Below, piece by piece: positions 1 to 8,590 of a DNA stretch of 64,000 bases. The number at the start of each line of letters is the position of its first letter. Positions within the stretch are counted from its first letter, which is position 1. The notes beneath the pieces were generated by a model, which did no database searches, was not told the origin of the DNA, and saw nothing but the letters and a program-made list of their open reading frames with translations. The stretch comes from Longibacter salinarum (lineage in GTDB: Bacteria; Bacteroidota; Rhodothermia; Rhodothermales; Salinibacteraceae), in contig NZ_PDEQ01000003.1 of assembly GCF_002554795.1 (NCBI RefSeq), forward strand, positions 454,373-518,372, in the 5' to 3' direction. Both the position numbers and the translations under genes were made by a program.

Positions 1-831
1 TGGATTCACCACGAAAGCCCGCGTGCCAGTGGCCCGATGGTCGAGGTGAACTGCGCGGCCATTCCGAGCGAGCTCATCGAGAGTGAATTGTTCGGCCATG
101 AGAAAGGAGCGTTCACCGGTGCGACGCAGCAGCGGATTGGAAAATTCGAGCAGGCAAACGAAGGAACGCTCTTCCTCGATGAAATCGGGGACATGAGTCT
201 GTCGGCTCAGGCGAAAGTGCTCCGAGTGCTTCAGGAAAGCCGAATTCAGCGTGTCGGGGGAGATCGCTCTATCGAAGTCGATGTCCGTGTGGTTGCAGCG
301 ACGAACAAGGACTTGCTGGATGAAATTGAGGAGGGCAACTTCCGGGAGGATCTGTATCACCGGATCGGCGTCATCCTGATCAATGTGCCGCCGCTGCGGA
401 AGCGCCGAGAAGACATTCCGCCGATCACACAGCACATCGCGCAGCGGGTGGCCAGCCGGAATGCACTACCGAACCGGGAGTTTTCTGACGAGGCGCTCGA
501 TCACCTGAAAAAATACGACTGGCGGGGAAACGTCCGCGAGTTACACAACGTGATCGAACGCGTCCTCATTCTGGCGGATGGCGACCGTATCGAGAAGGCG
601 GATGTCCAGCGGTTCGTGACGCCAGGGGCGGAGGCGACGAGCGCGTCATCCGACCTGTTGTATCAGTACGAGGACTGGAATGAGGCACGGGACGCATTCG
701 AAAAGCGTTTTCTTGAACACAAGCTGCACGAGTTCGAGTGGAACGTGACGCAGACGGCCGAGGCGATCAATATTCAGCGTTCGCATCTGTACAATAAGTT
801 GAACAAGTTCAATATCGAACGCGAAGGCTAA
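1..831 (+). CDS. Sigma-54-dependent transcriptional activator, C-terminal part (5' end outside window)
   Basis: The reading frame is open from base 1, so the gene starts upstream of the window; 276 residues are visible. They hold most of an AAA+ sigma-54 interaction domain: the canonical GAFTGA loop (bases 106-123) that contacts sigma-54, the Walker B stretch [10 protein letters not shown], a [10 protein letters not shown] segment typical of NtrC-type activators, and a C-terminal Fis-type helix-turn-helix ([17 protein letters not shown]) that binds enhancer DNA. Walker A and any receiver domain would lie upstream and cannot be seen, so whether it is a two-component response regulator is unknown, though the family usually is. 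The next gene starts about 100 bases downstream on the same strand. Confidence 0.93.
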   Translation, partial: WIHHESPRASGPMVEVNCAAIPSELIESELFGHEKGAFTGATQQRIGKFEQANEGTLFLDEIGDMSLSAQAKVLRVLQESRIQRVGGDRSIEVDVRVVAATNKDLLDEIEEGNFREDLYHRIGVILINVPPLRKRREDIPPITQHIAQRVASRNALPNREFSDEALDHLKKYDWRGNVRELHNVIERVLILADGDRIEKADVQRFVTPGAEATSASSDLLYQYEDWNEARDAFEKRFLEHKLHEFEWNVTQTAEAINIQRSHLYNKLNKFNIEREG

Positions 832-931
832 CCTTGCTGTCGCAATCCGCCCAGCCGTAACGATTCTTGTTGCGACCGACCTGACGCGTCGTTCTCCTAC
901 TTCTTACCGTTTCAGATCGAGCTTACCTCCG

Positions 932-1687
932 ATGTCCGACCCCCTGCTGCGTGCGTCCAGTGTGACGAAAGAATATGATACCGGTGGGGAGACGCCGTTG
1001 GAGGTCCTGCGCGGTGTGGATCTGGACGTCGTGCCTGGCGAAATCGTTGCCGTTATGGGCGAGAGCGGGAGCGGGAAGTCTACGCTTCTCCACATTCTTG
1101 GTGCGCTGGAACGCCCGACGGCTGGAACGGTGGCGTTCGAAGGCCGAGATCTGTCCACCGAATCCGACGACGACCTTGCAGCGTTTCGAAATCGATCGAT
1201 CGGCTTCGTCTTTCAATTTCATCACCTGCTGCCAGAGTTCACGGCGCTGGAGAACGTGGCGATGCCCGCACTCATCCAGCATCGGGGACTCGATGCCGCC
1301 GAGCCGCGAGCGCGGAAACTCCTGGATATGCTTGGATTGTCCGGTCGTGTCACGCATCGGCCGAACGCACTATCAGGCGGAGAGAAGCAGCGGGTCGCTG
1401 TGGCACGTGCTCTCATGAATGAGCCGGCCCTGGTGCTTATGGATGAGCCGACCGGAAACCTCGACGCGCAGACAGCCGAGCCTCTGCACCGTGAGATCCA
1501 GCGGCTGAGCGACACCATGGATCAGACGTTTGTCATCGTCACACATAACCCCAATCTCGCGGCGATCGCCGACCGCGTGCTGAAGCTTGAACATGGTGTT
1601 TTGCACGAAGTCGACATGGATGAGGGCGCATCCCTCATGCCCGGCACCACAGGCGAAGACCACACCGCCGAACAGGCGGAGCACTGA
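932..1687 (+). CDS. ABC transporter ATP-binding protein, LolD/MacB type
   Basis: A 251-residue ATPase with every nucleotide-binding motif of the ABC family: Walker [10 protein letters not shown] near residue 43, a Q-loop in [11 protein letters not shown], the signature [15 protein letters not shown], Walker [14 protein letters not shown] and a switch histidine in VIVTHN. The [16 protein letters not shown] stretch and the NLD after Walker B are typical of the LolD/FtsE/MacB branch, which powers lipoprotein release or other mechanotransmission systems rather than solute import. No permease is adjacent, so the partner must lie elsewhere. The C-terminus carries about 20 extra acidic, low-complexity residues. 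ATG start at 932; no Shine-Dalgarno is visible. LolD is the best guess but the substrate is not proven. Confidence 0.9.
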   Translation: MSDPLLRASSVTKEYDTGGETPLEVLRGVDLDVVPGEIVAVMGESGSGKSTLLHILGALERPTAGTVAFEGRDLSTESDDDLAAFRNRSIGFVFQFHHLLPEFTALENVAMPALIQHRGLDAAEPRARKLLDMLGLSGRVTHRPNALSGGEKQRVAVARALMNEPALVLMDEPTGNLDAQTAEPLHREIQRLSDTMDQTFVIVTHNPNLAAIADRVLKLEHGVLHEVDMDEGASLMPGTTGEDHTAEQAEH

Positions 1688-1824
1688 GCCACATCTGGGA
1701 ACATTCGCGTTCCTTCTGCGAACGGATTTACGCGAGCATACGACCCGTTTGCTTCTCGATAGCCCTCTCCGGCAGGCGCGACTCAAGCCGTCTGTCTGAC
1801 ACCTCCCTCGCTGCACCCGATTTC

Positions 1825-2817
1825 ATGACAGACGTAGCTGTACTCGATCCCGCGATCGGTTTTGTCGACGAAGACATTGATCCTACGATCGATCTTTTCG
1901 ACGAGATCGAGCGGCTGAAGGTTGAAAAGAATGCGATCCTCCTCGCGCACTACTATCAGGAGGCCGCCATTCAGGATATCGCGGATTACATTGGCGACTC
2001 CCTTGGCCTGGCCCGTGAGGCCTCCGAGACCGATGCCGAGATTATCGTTTTCGCCGGTGTTCACTTCATGGCGGAGTCCGCCAAAATTCTGAATCCGGAG
2101 AAGAAGGTCATCCTGCCGGATCTCAATGCTGGATGTTCGCTGGCTGACACGTGTCCTCCAGATGCTTTCGAAGCGTTCTGCGATCAGTATCCGGATCACA
2201 CGGTCATCACCTACGTCAACAGTTCCGCCGCGGTGAAGGCCCTTTCCGACATCATCTGCACGTCGTCCAGTGCGGCGCACATCATTAACCAGCTCCCCGA
2301 GGACGAGAATATCATTTTCGCCCCGGACCGAAATCTCGGCGAGTACCTGATCAAGGAAACGGGCCGAGACATGGTGCTGTGGGACGGCGTCTGCATCGTG
2401 CATGAGACATTTAGCGAGAAGAAACTGCTGCGTCTCCAGGCTCAGCACCCAGATGCAGAAACGCTCGCTCATCCGGAGTGCCGGGACGCCGTGCTGCGGC
2501 ATGCAGATTTCGTCGGGTCAACGAGTCAGATTCGACGGTACGCGAAAACGAACGGTCCCGCCAAGTTTATCGTGGCGACGGAGGAGGGCATTCTCCATCA
2601 GATGGAAAAAGACCAGCCTGGTAATACGCTGATTCCAGCGCCACCGGAGAGTGGATGCAACTGCAGTCAGTGCCCTCATATGCGGCTCAACACGATCGAG
2701 AAGCTGTACCTGTGTCTCAAGCACGAAGCGCCTGAGATCACGATGGACGAGTCGCTTCGTACGGAAGCACTCAAACCGATCGAGCGGATGTTGTCGATGA
2801 GCGAGGGTGTAAAGTAG
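1825..2817 (+). CDS. nadA: Quinolinate synthase NadA
   Basis: NadA condenses iminoaspartate with dihydroxyacetone phosphate to quinolinate in de novo NAD synthesis, using an oxygen-sensitive [4Fe-4S] cluster. The 330-residue product matches the family throughout: [22 protein letters not shown] near the N-terminus, [22 protein letters not shown], the HPEC stretch, GSTSQI, and the C-terminal [11 protein letters not shown]. Cysteines that could bind the cluster are present in the first, middle and last of these. Length is normal for the shorter bacterial NadA. The partners nadB and nadC are not in the window. It sits alone between lolD-like and an unknown gene on the same strand, with intergenic gaps over 100 bases. 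Confidence 0.97.
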   Translation: MTDVAVLDPAIGFVDEDIDPTIDLFDEIERLKVEKNAILLAHYYQEAAIQDIADYIGDSLGLAREASETDAEIIVFAGVHFMAESAKILNPEKKVILPDLNAGCSLADTCPPDAFEAFCDQYPDHTVITYVNSSAAVKALSDIICTSSSAAHIINQLPEDENIIFAPDRNLGEYLIKETGRDMVLWDGVCIVHETFSEKKLLRLQAQHPDAETLAHPECRDAVLRHADFVGSTSQIRRYAKTNGPAKFIVATEEGILHQMEKDQPGNTLIPAPPESGCNCSQCPHMRLNTIEKLYLCLKHEAPEITMDESLRTEALKPIERMLSMSEGVK

Positions 2818-2930
2818 CCGTTTGCGATGCGAACCCATCGCGTTACGCCGCCGTTAGGAAGATTGCAAATCCGGCTTGCCCGGCCGGTCCCGACCTCCTA
2901 CCCGTCTGAAGCAAACTGGACGTGACTCCT

Positions 2931-3434
2931 ATGAACGTCGAACTCCTCGAAAGTGTACGGCAGGCGATTGTATTCTATCCGCGCCGTTTCTCGGCCGCGC
3001 AATGGGCTTTCGCCCGAAATGCGGATGCGGTGATTGAGAATGATGTTTCTCCGGAAGGATTCAAATGTTGTATTGCCGGGCACGTCCTGCTCGAATCTGA
3101 CCGCATGACCGAACGAGAACTCTTGCGCGTCGGTGGGTTTCACACGGGCGGTGAACTGTGGGACGAGGCGGCACGCGCACTCAGCCTCACGGAGTCCCAG
3201 TGCCGCGAACTCTTTTTCCCGAGTCAGTGGGACAAGCCGTACAAGCAGAACTATTACCTCTGCTCAAGTGACGATGAAGCAGAGGTGGTGGCATCGTACC
3301 TGGAGTACTTCGTCCACAAGTACGGAACGGATGTCGAGCGCGAAGCTGCGACCCGTCTGGCCGCCGCGGCGGAACGTCCGATGCCAGTCCACGAGCCCAA
3401 CCCGGTTGCTCCGCACGCCCGCGCAACGGTGTAA
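2931..3434 (+). CDS. Unknown protein with a CCIAGH motif
   Basis: A 167-residue soluble protein of unknown function. The ATG at 2931 is chosen over a GTG three codons upstream. The N-terminal half (FYPRRFSAAQWAFARN ... FKCCIAGHVLLES) resembles small uncharacterised proteins, often found in phages and actinobacteria, that share a 'CGTaaCIAGwA'-like Cys motif; that likeness is from memory and has not been tested. The middle has AARALSLTESQCRELFFPSQW, also a pattern of that group. The C-terminus is low-complexity Ala/Pro. No signal peptide or membrane segment. It stands alone between nadA and a symporter gene and no function is proposed. Confidence 0.75.
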   Translation: MNVELLESVRQAIVFYPRRFSAAQWAFARNADAVIENDVSPEGFKCCIAGHVLLESDRMTERELLRVGGFHTGGELWDEAARALSLTESQCRELFFPSQWDKPYKQNYYLCSSDDEAEVVASYLEYFVHKYGTDVEREAATRLAAAAERPMPVHEPNPVAPHARATV

Positions 3435-3688
3435 GGCCGTCAAGGGAGATGTTCTAAATGTCGCCGTCGTCCTGATGCCAGCGGTGCCCGCGTCGTCGAG
3501 CCCGCTGGCATTCGTGTGTTTGGGCGAGAGGAAGAGGCACGATGGTTGACGCTGATGTGTTGCTGTACCGCCTTGATGTATTGGAGCACTCGTTGGATGA
3601 CAATATCCAGCGACGCCTCCGCACTTCCTGCCAGTCTCTGTGAGATTGTCGTCGTTTCGATTTACTGACCCGCCCTTTTCTTCGCCTC

Positions 3689-5563
3689 ATGCAGACGATT
3701 GATTGGATCATCGTCGTGGCCTATATGGTCGGCGCGCTTGGCCTTGGCGCCTATCTTTCGCGTCGGGCCTCCGGTTCGATCGAGGACTTCTTCGTGTCTG
3801 GACGGTCGCTACCGTGGTGGTTGGCCGGCACGTCGATGGCTGCGACCACGTTTTCGATCGACACGCCCTTGTACGTTGCAGGGGTCGTCGGGACGCGCGG
3901 AATCGCCGGCAACTGGGAGTGGTGGGCCTTCGGGACCGGCCACGTTGTCTTGATTTACGTCTTCGCACGGTTGTGGCGGAGGAGTGAGATCGTCACGGAC
4001 GCAGAGCTTACGGAAATTCGCTACGGTGGGAGGTCGGCAGCGATACTGCGAGGCGTCAAAGCCTTTCTCTTCGCGATTCCGATCAACTGCATCGGTATCG
4101 GCCTGGGTATGCTGGCAGCCGTGAAGGTTGTCGGCGGGCTCGAGATCTGGCAAAATCTTGGTTTTGTCGAGGGGCAACTCATTCTCGGTGCGGATCCGAA
4201 GCTCCTGAGCATCGTGGGTGTGTCGATGCTCGTACTGCTTTACGCGGGGTTGTCCGGTCTCTGGGGCGTCGTGGCGACTGATTTCTTCCAGTTCTTTCTC
4301 GCCCTCTTCGGGGCCGTGCTCGTAGCCGTATTCGCGATCGCGAGTCCAGAAGTTGGCGGCCTGAGCGGCCTGGTGTCGAAGGCGCAGTCCTTCACCGACT
4401 TCGATGTGCTTGCGTTCACACCGCTGACCTTTGATCCAGGAGCGACAGGGTGGTGGGGCATCGGGTGGAGCGCGGTTGCCGGAATTAGTGCGACATCCTT
4501 CATGGCTCACGTCTTCCTTCAGTGGTGGACGTTCCGACGAAGCGACGGAGGAGGAGAGTTCATTCAGCGCCTGGCCGCATCTCGTGACGAGGCGAGCGCC
4601 GAGAAAGCCGCATGGTTTTTCAACATCATGCACTACGTGATTCGGACGTGGCCATGGGTCCTCGTAGCTCTAGCAGCCGTGGTGCTCTACCCGGACATGA
4701 CTGATCCCGAGCTGGCCTATCCGCGGCTCATGCTTGACTTTTTACCTGCTGGATTGCTCGGCATTGTCGTCGCCTCGCTCGTGGCCGCATTCATGAGTAC
4801 CGTATCGACGCAGATCAATTGGGGCGCATCGTATCTCACGAACGACATTTACTGCCGCTTTCTCCGTCCGAATGCATCTCAGGCAGAGCTCGTAGCGTTT
4901 GGGCGACTCGCATCTGTTGTGATCACCGTGCTCGGGGCAGCTGCGGCCTTCTATGCCGATAGCGTGCAATGGATTTTTCAACTCGTGATCGCGGTTGGGA
5001 CCGGTCCGGGCGTTGTCCTTATTCTCCGCTGGTTCTGGTGGCGTGTAAATGCCTGGGCGGAACTTGCTGCGATGGGAGCAGGAATGGCCGTCGGTTTGTT
5101 AACCTCATTAGGGCCCGCCACGATTAGCCTCTACGGTGCCGGCATCCCGGTCGAGATTCCCATTCTCGTTACGGACTTCGGACTTCGTCTTACCATGATT
5201 ACGCTCGTGACGACGGGGATCTGGATTCCTGTGATGTATCTCACAGCGCCGGAAAAGCCAGAAACGCTGAACCGATTCTATCGGCTCGTGCGGCCGGGAG
5301 GGCCAGGATGGAAAGAGCAGCGAGAGGCTACGGGTCTGTCGCCAATTCAATCGTTGCGCGATAGCCTGATCCGTGCCGCTGCAGCTGTGCTGGTCTTGTA
5401 CGGGCTCATGTTCGCGATTGGCGCTGCCCTGCTGCTGCGGCCCCTTCTCGCTGCTGGACTTGCCGCCGTGGCTGCGGTCGGAGGAGCGGTCCTGTACCAG
5501 CGACGCGGTGGACCCGAGGAGGCTTTGGCAGGAACTCAGAGCGAGATGTCCGGGCAAGGGTAA
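3689..5563 (+). CDS. Sodium:solute symporter (SSS family)
   Basis: A 624-residue integral membrane protein of the LeuT-fold SSS family, which couples sodium influx to uptake of sugars, amino acids or vitamins. The N-terminus shows the family hallmarks: a first helix (IDWIIVVAYMVGALGLGAYLS), then RRASGSIEDFFVSGRSLPWWLAGTS and TFSIDTPL in helix 2, the usual sodium site region. About 13 hydrophobic segments can be counted. The region VASLVAAFMSTVSTQINWGASYL matches the sodium-site segment later in the fold. The C-terminal 80 residues add a final membrane pair. Substrate cannot be read from the sequence. No solute-metabolism genes flank it. ATG at 3689. Confidence 0.93.
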   Translation: MQTIDWIIVVAYMVGALGLGAYLSRRASGSIEDFFVSGRSLPWWLAGTSMAATTFSIDTPLYVAGVVGTRGIAGNWEWWAFGTGHVVLIYVFARLWRRSEIVTDAELTEIRYGGRSAAILRGVKAFLFAIPINCIGIGLGMLAAVKVVGGLEIWQNLGFVEGQLILGADPKLLSIVGVSMLVLLYAGLSGLWGVVATDFFQFFLALFGAVLVAVFAIASPEVGGLSGLVSKAQSFTDFDVLAFTPLTFDPGATGWWGIGWSAVAGISATSFMAHVFLQWWTFRRSDGGGEFIQRLAASRDEASAEKAAWFFNIMHYVIRTWPWVLVALAAVVLYPDMTDPELAYPRLMLDFLPAGLLGIVVASLVAAFMSTVSTQINWGASYLTNDIYCRFLRPNASQAELVAFGRLASVVITVLGAAAAFYADSVQWIFQLVIAVGTGPGVVLILRWFWWRVNAWAELAAMGAGMAVGLLTSLGPATISLYGAGIPVEIPILVTDFGLRLTMITLVTTGIWIPVMYLTAPEKPETLNRFYRLVRPGGPGWKEQREATGLSPIQSLRDSLIRAAAAVLVLYGLMFAIGAALLLRPLLAAGLAAVAAVGGAVLYQRRGGPEEALAGTQSEMSGQG

Positions 5564-5641
5564 CGAGGTGGTCGGACTGAAACACCGCTTTGCGGCGGAT
5601 GGTTGTTTCTAGGCCCCGTTGAAGTATACAGAATGCGTCTC

Positions 5642-6280
5642 ATGGCAACGTTTGAGTCCCTGCCTCTTTTTCCTCTTGGTCTCGTTCTTTATCCGAACGA
5701 GCAGCTCCCTCTACACATCTTCGAGGAGCGCTATAAGGATCTAACCGCCTACTGCCTCGAACATGATGTGCCGTTTGGGGTCGTACGTGTTGATGACGGG
5801 CGGCTCGCGAACGTCGGAACCACGGCTCGCATCGAACGGGTCGTGAATCGATACGAGGACGGACGCCTCGACATCATCGTGCGTGGCGAAGAGCGGTTTG
5901 CCCTAAACGCGGTTTACGAGCGAAAAAGCTACATGACGGCGGATGTCGAGGTCTTTGACATCGCACCCGTCCCGTTGGAGTCGAACCTGAGGGAGCGGGT
6001 GATCACGCAGCACATGAAGCTTCTCGAACTAGCCGGGCGAACCGTCCGCCCGGACCTGTACGTCGATGTGGAGGACTTAAGCTTCATTCTGGCACAGAAC
6101 GCGGGACTAAGTGATGAGCAGAAGCAAGAGGTCCTCGAGATTCAGGATGAACCGGACCGCATTCGATATCTGATTCAGCACTTCGAGTCCCTCATTCCTC
6201 GCGTCGAACAGAAGGAAGATTTTCGGCGCAAAATCCGGTCAAATGGTCACTTCAAAGACTTTCCGCCAGAGCAGGTTTAA
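5642..6280 (+). CDS. LON peptidase substrate-binding domain protein
   Basis: About 212 residues carrying only the N-terminal (substrate-binding) domain of Lon: SLPLFPLGLVLYPNEQLPLHIFEERYKDL is the diagnostic start of that fold, followed by FGVVR, GTTARIERV and the IIVRGEERF strand pattern. There is no AAA+ or peptidase domain, so it is not a protease. Such stand-alone LON-domain proteins are common in bacteria and of poorly defined role. The ATG at 5642 places the conserved LPLFPL motif near the N-terminus; an in-frame ATG at 5633 is equally possible, while a TTG further up (5603) is unlikely. Followed by a 360-base non-coding stretch that holds a long inverted repeat. Confidence 0.9.
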   Translation: MATFESLPLFPLGLVLYPNEQLPLHIFEERYKDLTAYCLEHDVPFGVVRVDDGRLANVGTTARIERVVNRYEDGRLDIIVRGEERFALNAVYERKSYMTADVEVFDIAPVPLESNLRERVITQHMKLLELAGRTVRPDLYVDVEDLSFILAQNAGLSDEQKQEVLEIQDEPDRIRYLIQHFESLIPRVEQKEDFRRKIRSNGHFKDFPPEQV

Positions 6281-6332
6281 AACAGTATCACGTGGTTCCC
6301 CAGCCGGCTGAGAGGACAGAGAGCGTGAATTA

Positions 6333-6538
6333 AGGACCCTAACAAAACGTGCTTCGATGAGCGAGGGCGAGCGAGTCGGGCGGGATCCAGGCGCCTGAAG
6401 CAGGTGAACCCGAAGTGGTTCAGCGACGCAGCGGCGCGAAGCTAGTGCCTGTGGTGCGACGCGAAGCTAGTGTCCATGGCGCACAACGCCGAGCCCGGTT
6501 CAGACGCATGCAGTTCGGATGAGGTATTGTTAGGGCCT
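6333..6538. repeat. About 200-base imperfect palindromic element with attC-like ends
   Basis: The outer arms AGGACCCTAACAAAAC (6333-6348) and GTATTGTTAGGGCCT (6524-6538) are inverted copies apart from one bulge and one mismatch; the core CCCTAACAA/TTGTTAGGG is perfect. Further in, GTGAACCC near 6402 faces CCCGGTTCAG near 6494. The centre holds two copies of GCGAAGCTAGTG (near 6436 and 6460) in direct repeat. No open reading frame is convincing here. The ends resemble integron attC boxes (GTTRRRY and RYYYAAC) but are not perfect matches, and no integrase is nearby. It could equally be a miniature palindromic repeat or a structured RNA. Confidence 0.5.
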
Positions 6539-6676
6539 CGCAGTCCGATTAAGCGTTGGTCTTCCGTGCAACGCCTGAACGAGCGATCGACTCGGGTTTG
6601 GATTTCAGTTGTGCTTTTCGGATGTTAGGCGCGTCCGGTTTCTCCTTCACTTTTCTCGCCTTGCGCGCCTACCAAC
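6539..6676. other. Leader region before MBL-fold gene
   Basis: No gene. A GTTAGGC heptamer at about 6624 matches an attC right box and faces ACGCCTGAAC at about 6569, a one-base-off inverted copy; the 60-odd-base spacing is in the normal attC range, but no inner palindrome could be traced. The promoter of the downstream hydrolase should lie here. Confidence 0.3.
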
Positions 6677-7534
6677 ATGACCACAATCGGCGATTACACA
6701 CTTCACGCGATTGAAACCGGCCGATTTGGTCTCGATGGTGGAGCCATGTTTGGGATCGTTCCGAAGCCCCTCTGGGCGAAGCGGATCGATCCCGATGAGC
6801 AAAACCGCATCCCGCTGGCCATGCGGTGTCTGCTTTTGCAATCCGAGTCCAGGACAATCCTCATCGACTGCGGGTTGGGGGATACGTTTGACGGCACGAA
6901 GTACCGGGAGATATATGCCGTTGATACCGAACACTCAGATCTTGAACACTCGCTAGCCAACGCTGGCGTTTCGCGCGAAGAGATTACGGATGTAGTATTG
7001 ACGCACCTCCACTTCGATCATTGCGGTGGAGCGACGCGGGCTGCGGGTGATGAGAGAGAGCCAACGTTTCCGAATGCTGTCTATCACGTGCAGCGGGATC
7101 ACTGGCAGTGGGCGATAGAAAGCAATCCGAAAGAGCACGGGTCATTTCGGACGGATACGTTCAAGCCGCTATCGACCAGCGGTCAGGTTGACTTTGTGGA
7201 TGGGGAAAAAACGATTTTTCCCGGCGTGGACGTCATGCTTGTGAATGGACACACTCATGCTCAGCAGATGGTGAAGATTACCGGGCCGGAAGGCGTACTT
7301 GTGTATGTTGCCGATCTGTTACCGACATCCCACCATCTCGCTCCCGCGTGGACAATGGCGTACGACGTACGTCCACTGGTGACGATCGACGAAAAACAGT
7401 TATTCTTGGAGAAAGCGGTGGAAGCGGAATGGAACTTGTTCTTTGAACATGATCCCGATATCCACGTGGCGTCGTTGAAGCGAACCGACCGTGGTATTAC
7501 CACATGTGATCATCGCCCCCTTCGGAACTTTTAG
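6677..7534 (+). CDS. Metallo-beta-lactamase-fold hydrolase
   Basis: A 285-residue MBL-fold enzyme. The zinc-binding HxHxDH motif is intact as THLHFDHCGG near residue 112, followed by further metal ligands in NGHTHAQQ and a conserved Asp in VYVADLLPTSHH. TILIDCGLGDTFDG upstream is the usual strand-loop of the fold. The overall pattern (VLTHLHFDHCGGATR ... FVDGE ... GHTHAQQ) is that of the lactonase/YflN-like branch, whose members cleave lactones including acyl-homoserine lactones; the actual substrate here is unknown. No signal peptide, so it is expected in the cytoplasm. The gene stands alone. Confidence 0.92.
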   Translation: MTTIGDYTLHAIETGRFGLDGGAMFGIVPKPLWAKRIDPDEQNRIPLAMRCLLLQSESRTILIDCGLGDTFDGTKYREIYAVDTEHSDLEHSLANAGVSREEITDVVLTHLHFDHCGGATRAAGDEREPTFPNAVYHVQRDHWQWAIESNPKEHGSFRTDTFKPLSTSGQVDFVDGEKTIFPGVDVMLVNGHTHAQQMVKITGPEGVLVYVADLLPTSHHLAPAWTMAYDVRPLVTIDEKQLFLEKAVEAEWNLFFEHDPDIHVASLKRTDRGITTCDHRPLRNF

Positions 7535-7701
7535 GTCGCTTTTCGCCTCGTCCTATCACGGATGGAGTCGTAGAGGCTCCCGAACGCACTTCCGAGGTAT
7601 CGGGTCCCATTGCGCCATGTGATGACGGTTGTGCTTTACAACAAATGAAATGCATGACGTCATCCATCACTGTTTTGTCTCAACCTCACGAGCCGAGCCC
7701 G

Positions 7702-7953
7702 ATGAACGCAAAGGAAACGACTGATCCATTGCCTGACGAGGCGCGCGAAGCCCTTTCGAAAGTGTATCATGACCTGAACAACCCGCTCTCTATTATTTCG
7801 GGCAATGCCCAGTTTCTCCTCGAAATTAGCCGGGATGCAGATTTAGACGATGCGTTCATTACCTCGGTCGAAGATATTCGGGAAGCTGCGGATCGAATGT
7901 CTGAGGCATTGAGACGTCTAACCGAAATTCGTCAGGCGGGTACGGAGGAATAG
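7702..7953 (+). CDS. Stand-alone histidine-kinase DHp (HisKA) domain protein
   Basis: Only 83 residues, started at the ATG at 7702. It consists almost entirely of a HisKA-type dimerisation and phosphoacceptor helix pair: HDLNNPLSIISGNAQFLLE near residues 29-47 is a clear H-box with the His and following N-P, and the second helix continues through EDIREAADRMSEALRRLTEIRQ. There is no ATP-binding (HATPase) domain, no sensor and no receiver, and the next 600 bases contain no gene that could be the rest. It may act as a phosphotransfer protein like Spo0B or ChpT, or be a remnant. An in-frame codon 57 bases upstream would add an unstructured leader and is less likely. Confidence 0.75.
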   Translation: MNAKETTDPLPDEAREALSKVYHDLNNPLSIISGNAQFLLEISRDADLDDAFITSVEDIREAADRMSEALRRLTEIRQAGTEE

Positions 7954-8590
7954 CGCCTGACTCATCGTATGTTGGAAAGACACCGTACGGACCGCACAAA
8001 CGTCTTATGAGTCGTCCGATAGATGAGGGGAGCGCCTGCGATCACGAATGGCAGTCTCGGCATGTCAGCAGGCGGCCTCTTGCCTTGGACGACGGACGCG
8101 TTATAGCAATACGAATTCGCTCATCATCGACGTGGCACGGCTTGTGCGTCTGTTCTTTTTTGAATACCATTGGAGTGCGACACCACCTCTTTTATCTTTA
8201 CTGTCTGCCTATCGGGGTATAACCGCTACGGACCACCGCTCGACCATTTCACGTCCCGACGAAAGTTGGTCTGTGTCTTCCATGAATGGAGAAGGTAAAC
8301 CTTCTTTTCACGGTCGCCAGATCGAACGAGAATAAAAAGGAATCGTGTTCTCGCTTATCAGAAACGGAGTTGCGAAGTAACCCGCCGCGACGGGTCAGTC
8401 CATAGACGAATCAACATTGGACCCTTGTCTCGTTTGCCTTGTTACCAACCTGAAACTGGTAGCCGAGTCCCCCCTTTCTTTTTTTGCGATCGTTGGGTCA
8501 CATCATATCAGCGGCTGAATTCACCGTTCGGTCGGGTTCGCGCGGTCGGTTACCTAGTACCCCAATGTATTCATTGAATCACCACTCTCC
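7954..8590. other. Long non-coding stretch upstream of porV-like gene
   Basis: No convincing gene in 637 bases. Short open frames near 8007-8222 and 8048-8335 have no recognisable features. Small hairpins occur (ACCCGCCGCGACGGGT near 8378; TACCA/TGGTA near 8442-8460) followed by a pyrimidine tract CCCCCCTTTCTTTTTTT at about 8469. The promoter for the PorV-like gene should be here. Confidence 0.4.

Noticed and set aside
8007..8335. Two short frames upstream of the porV-like gene
   Set aside because: No signal, membrane segment or conserved pattern; likely leader DNA.
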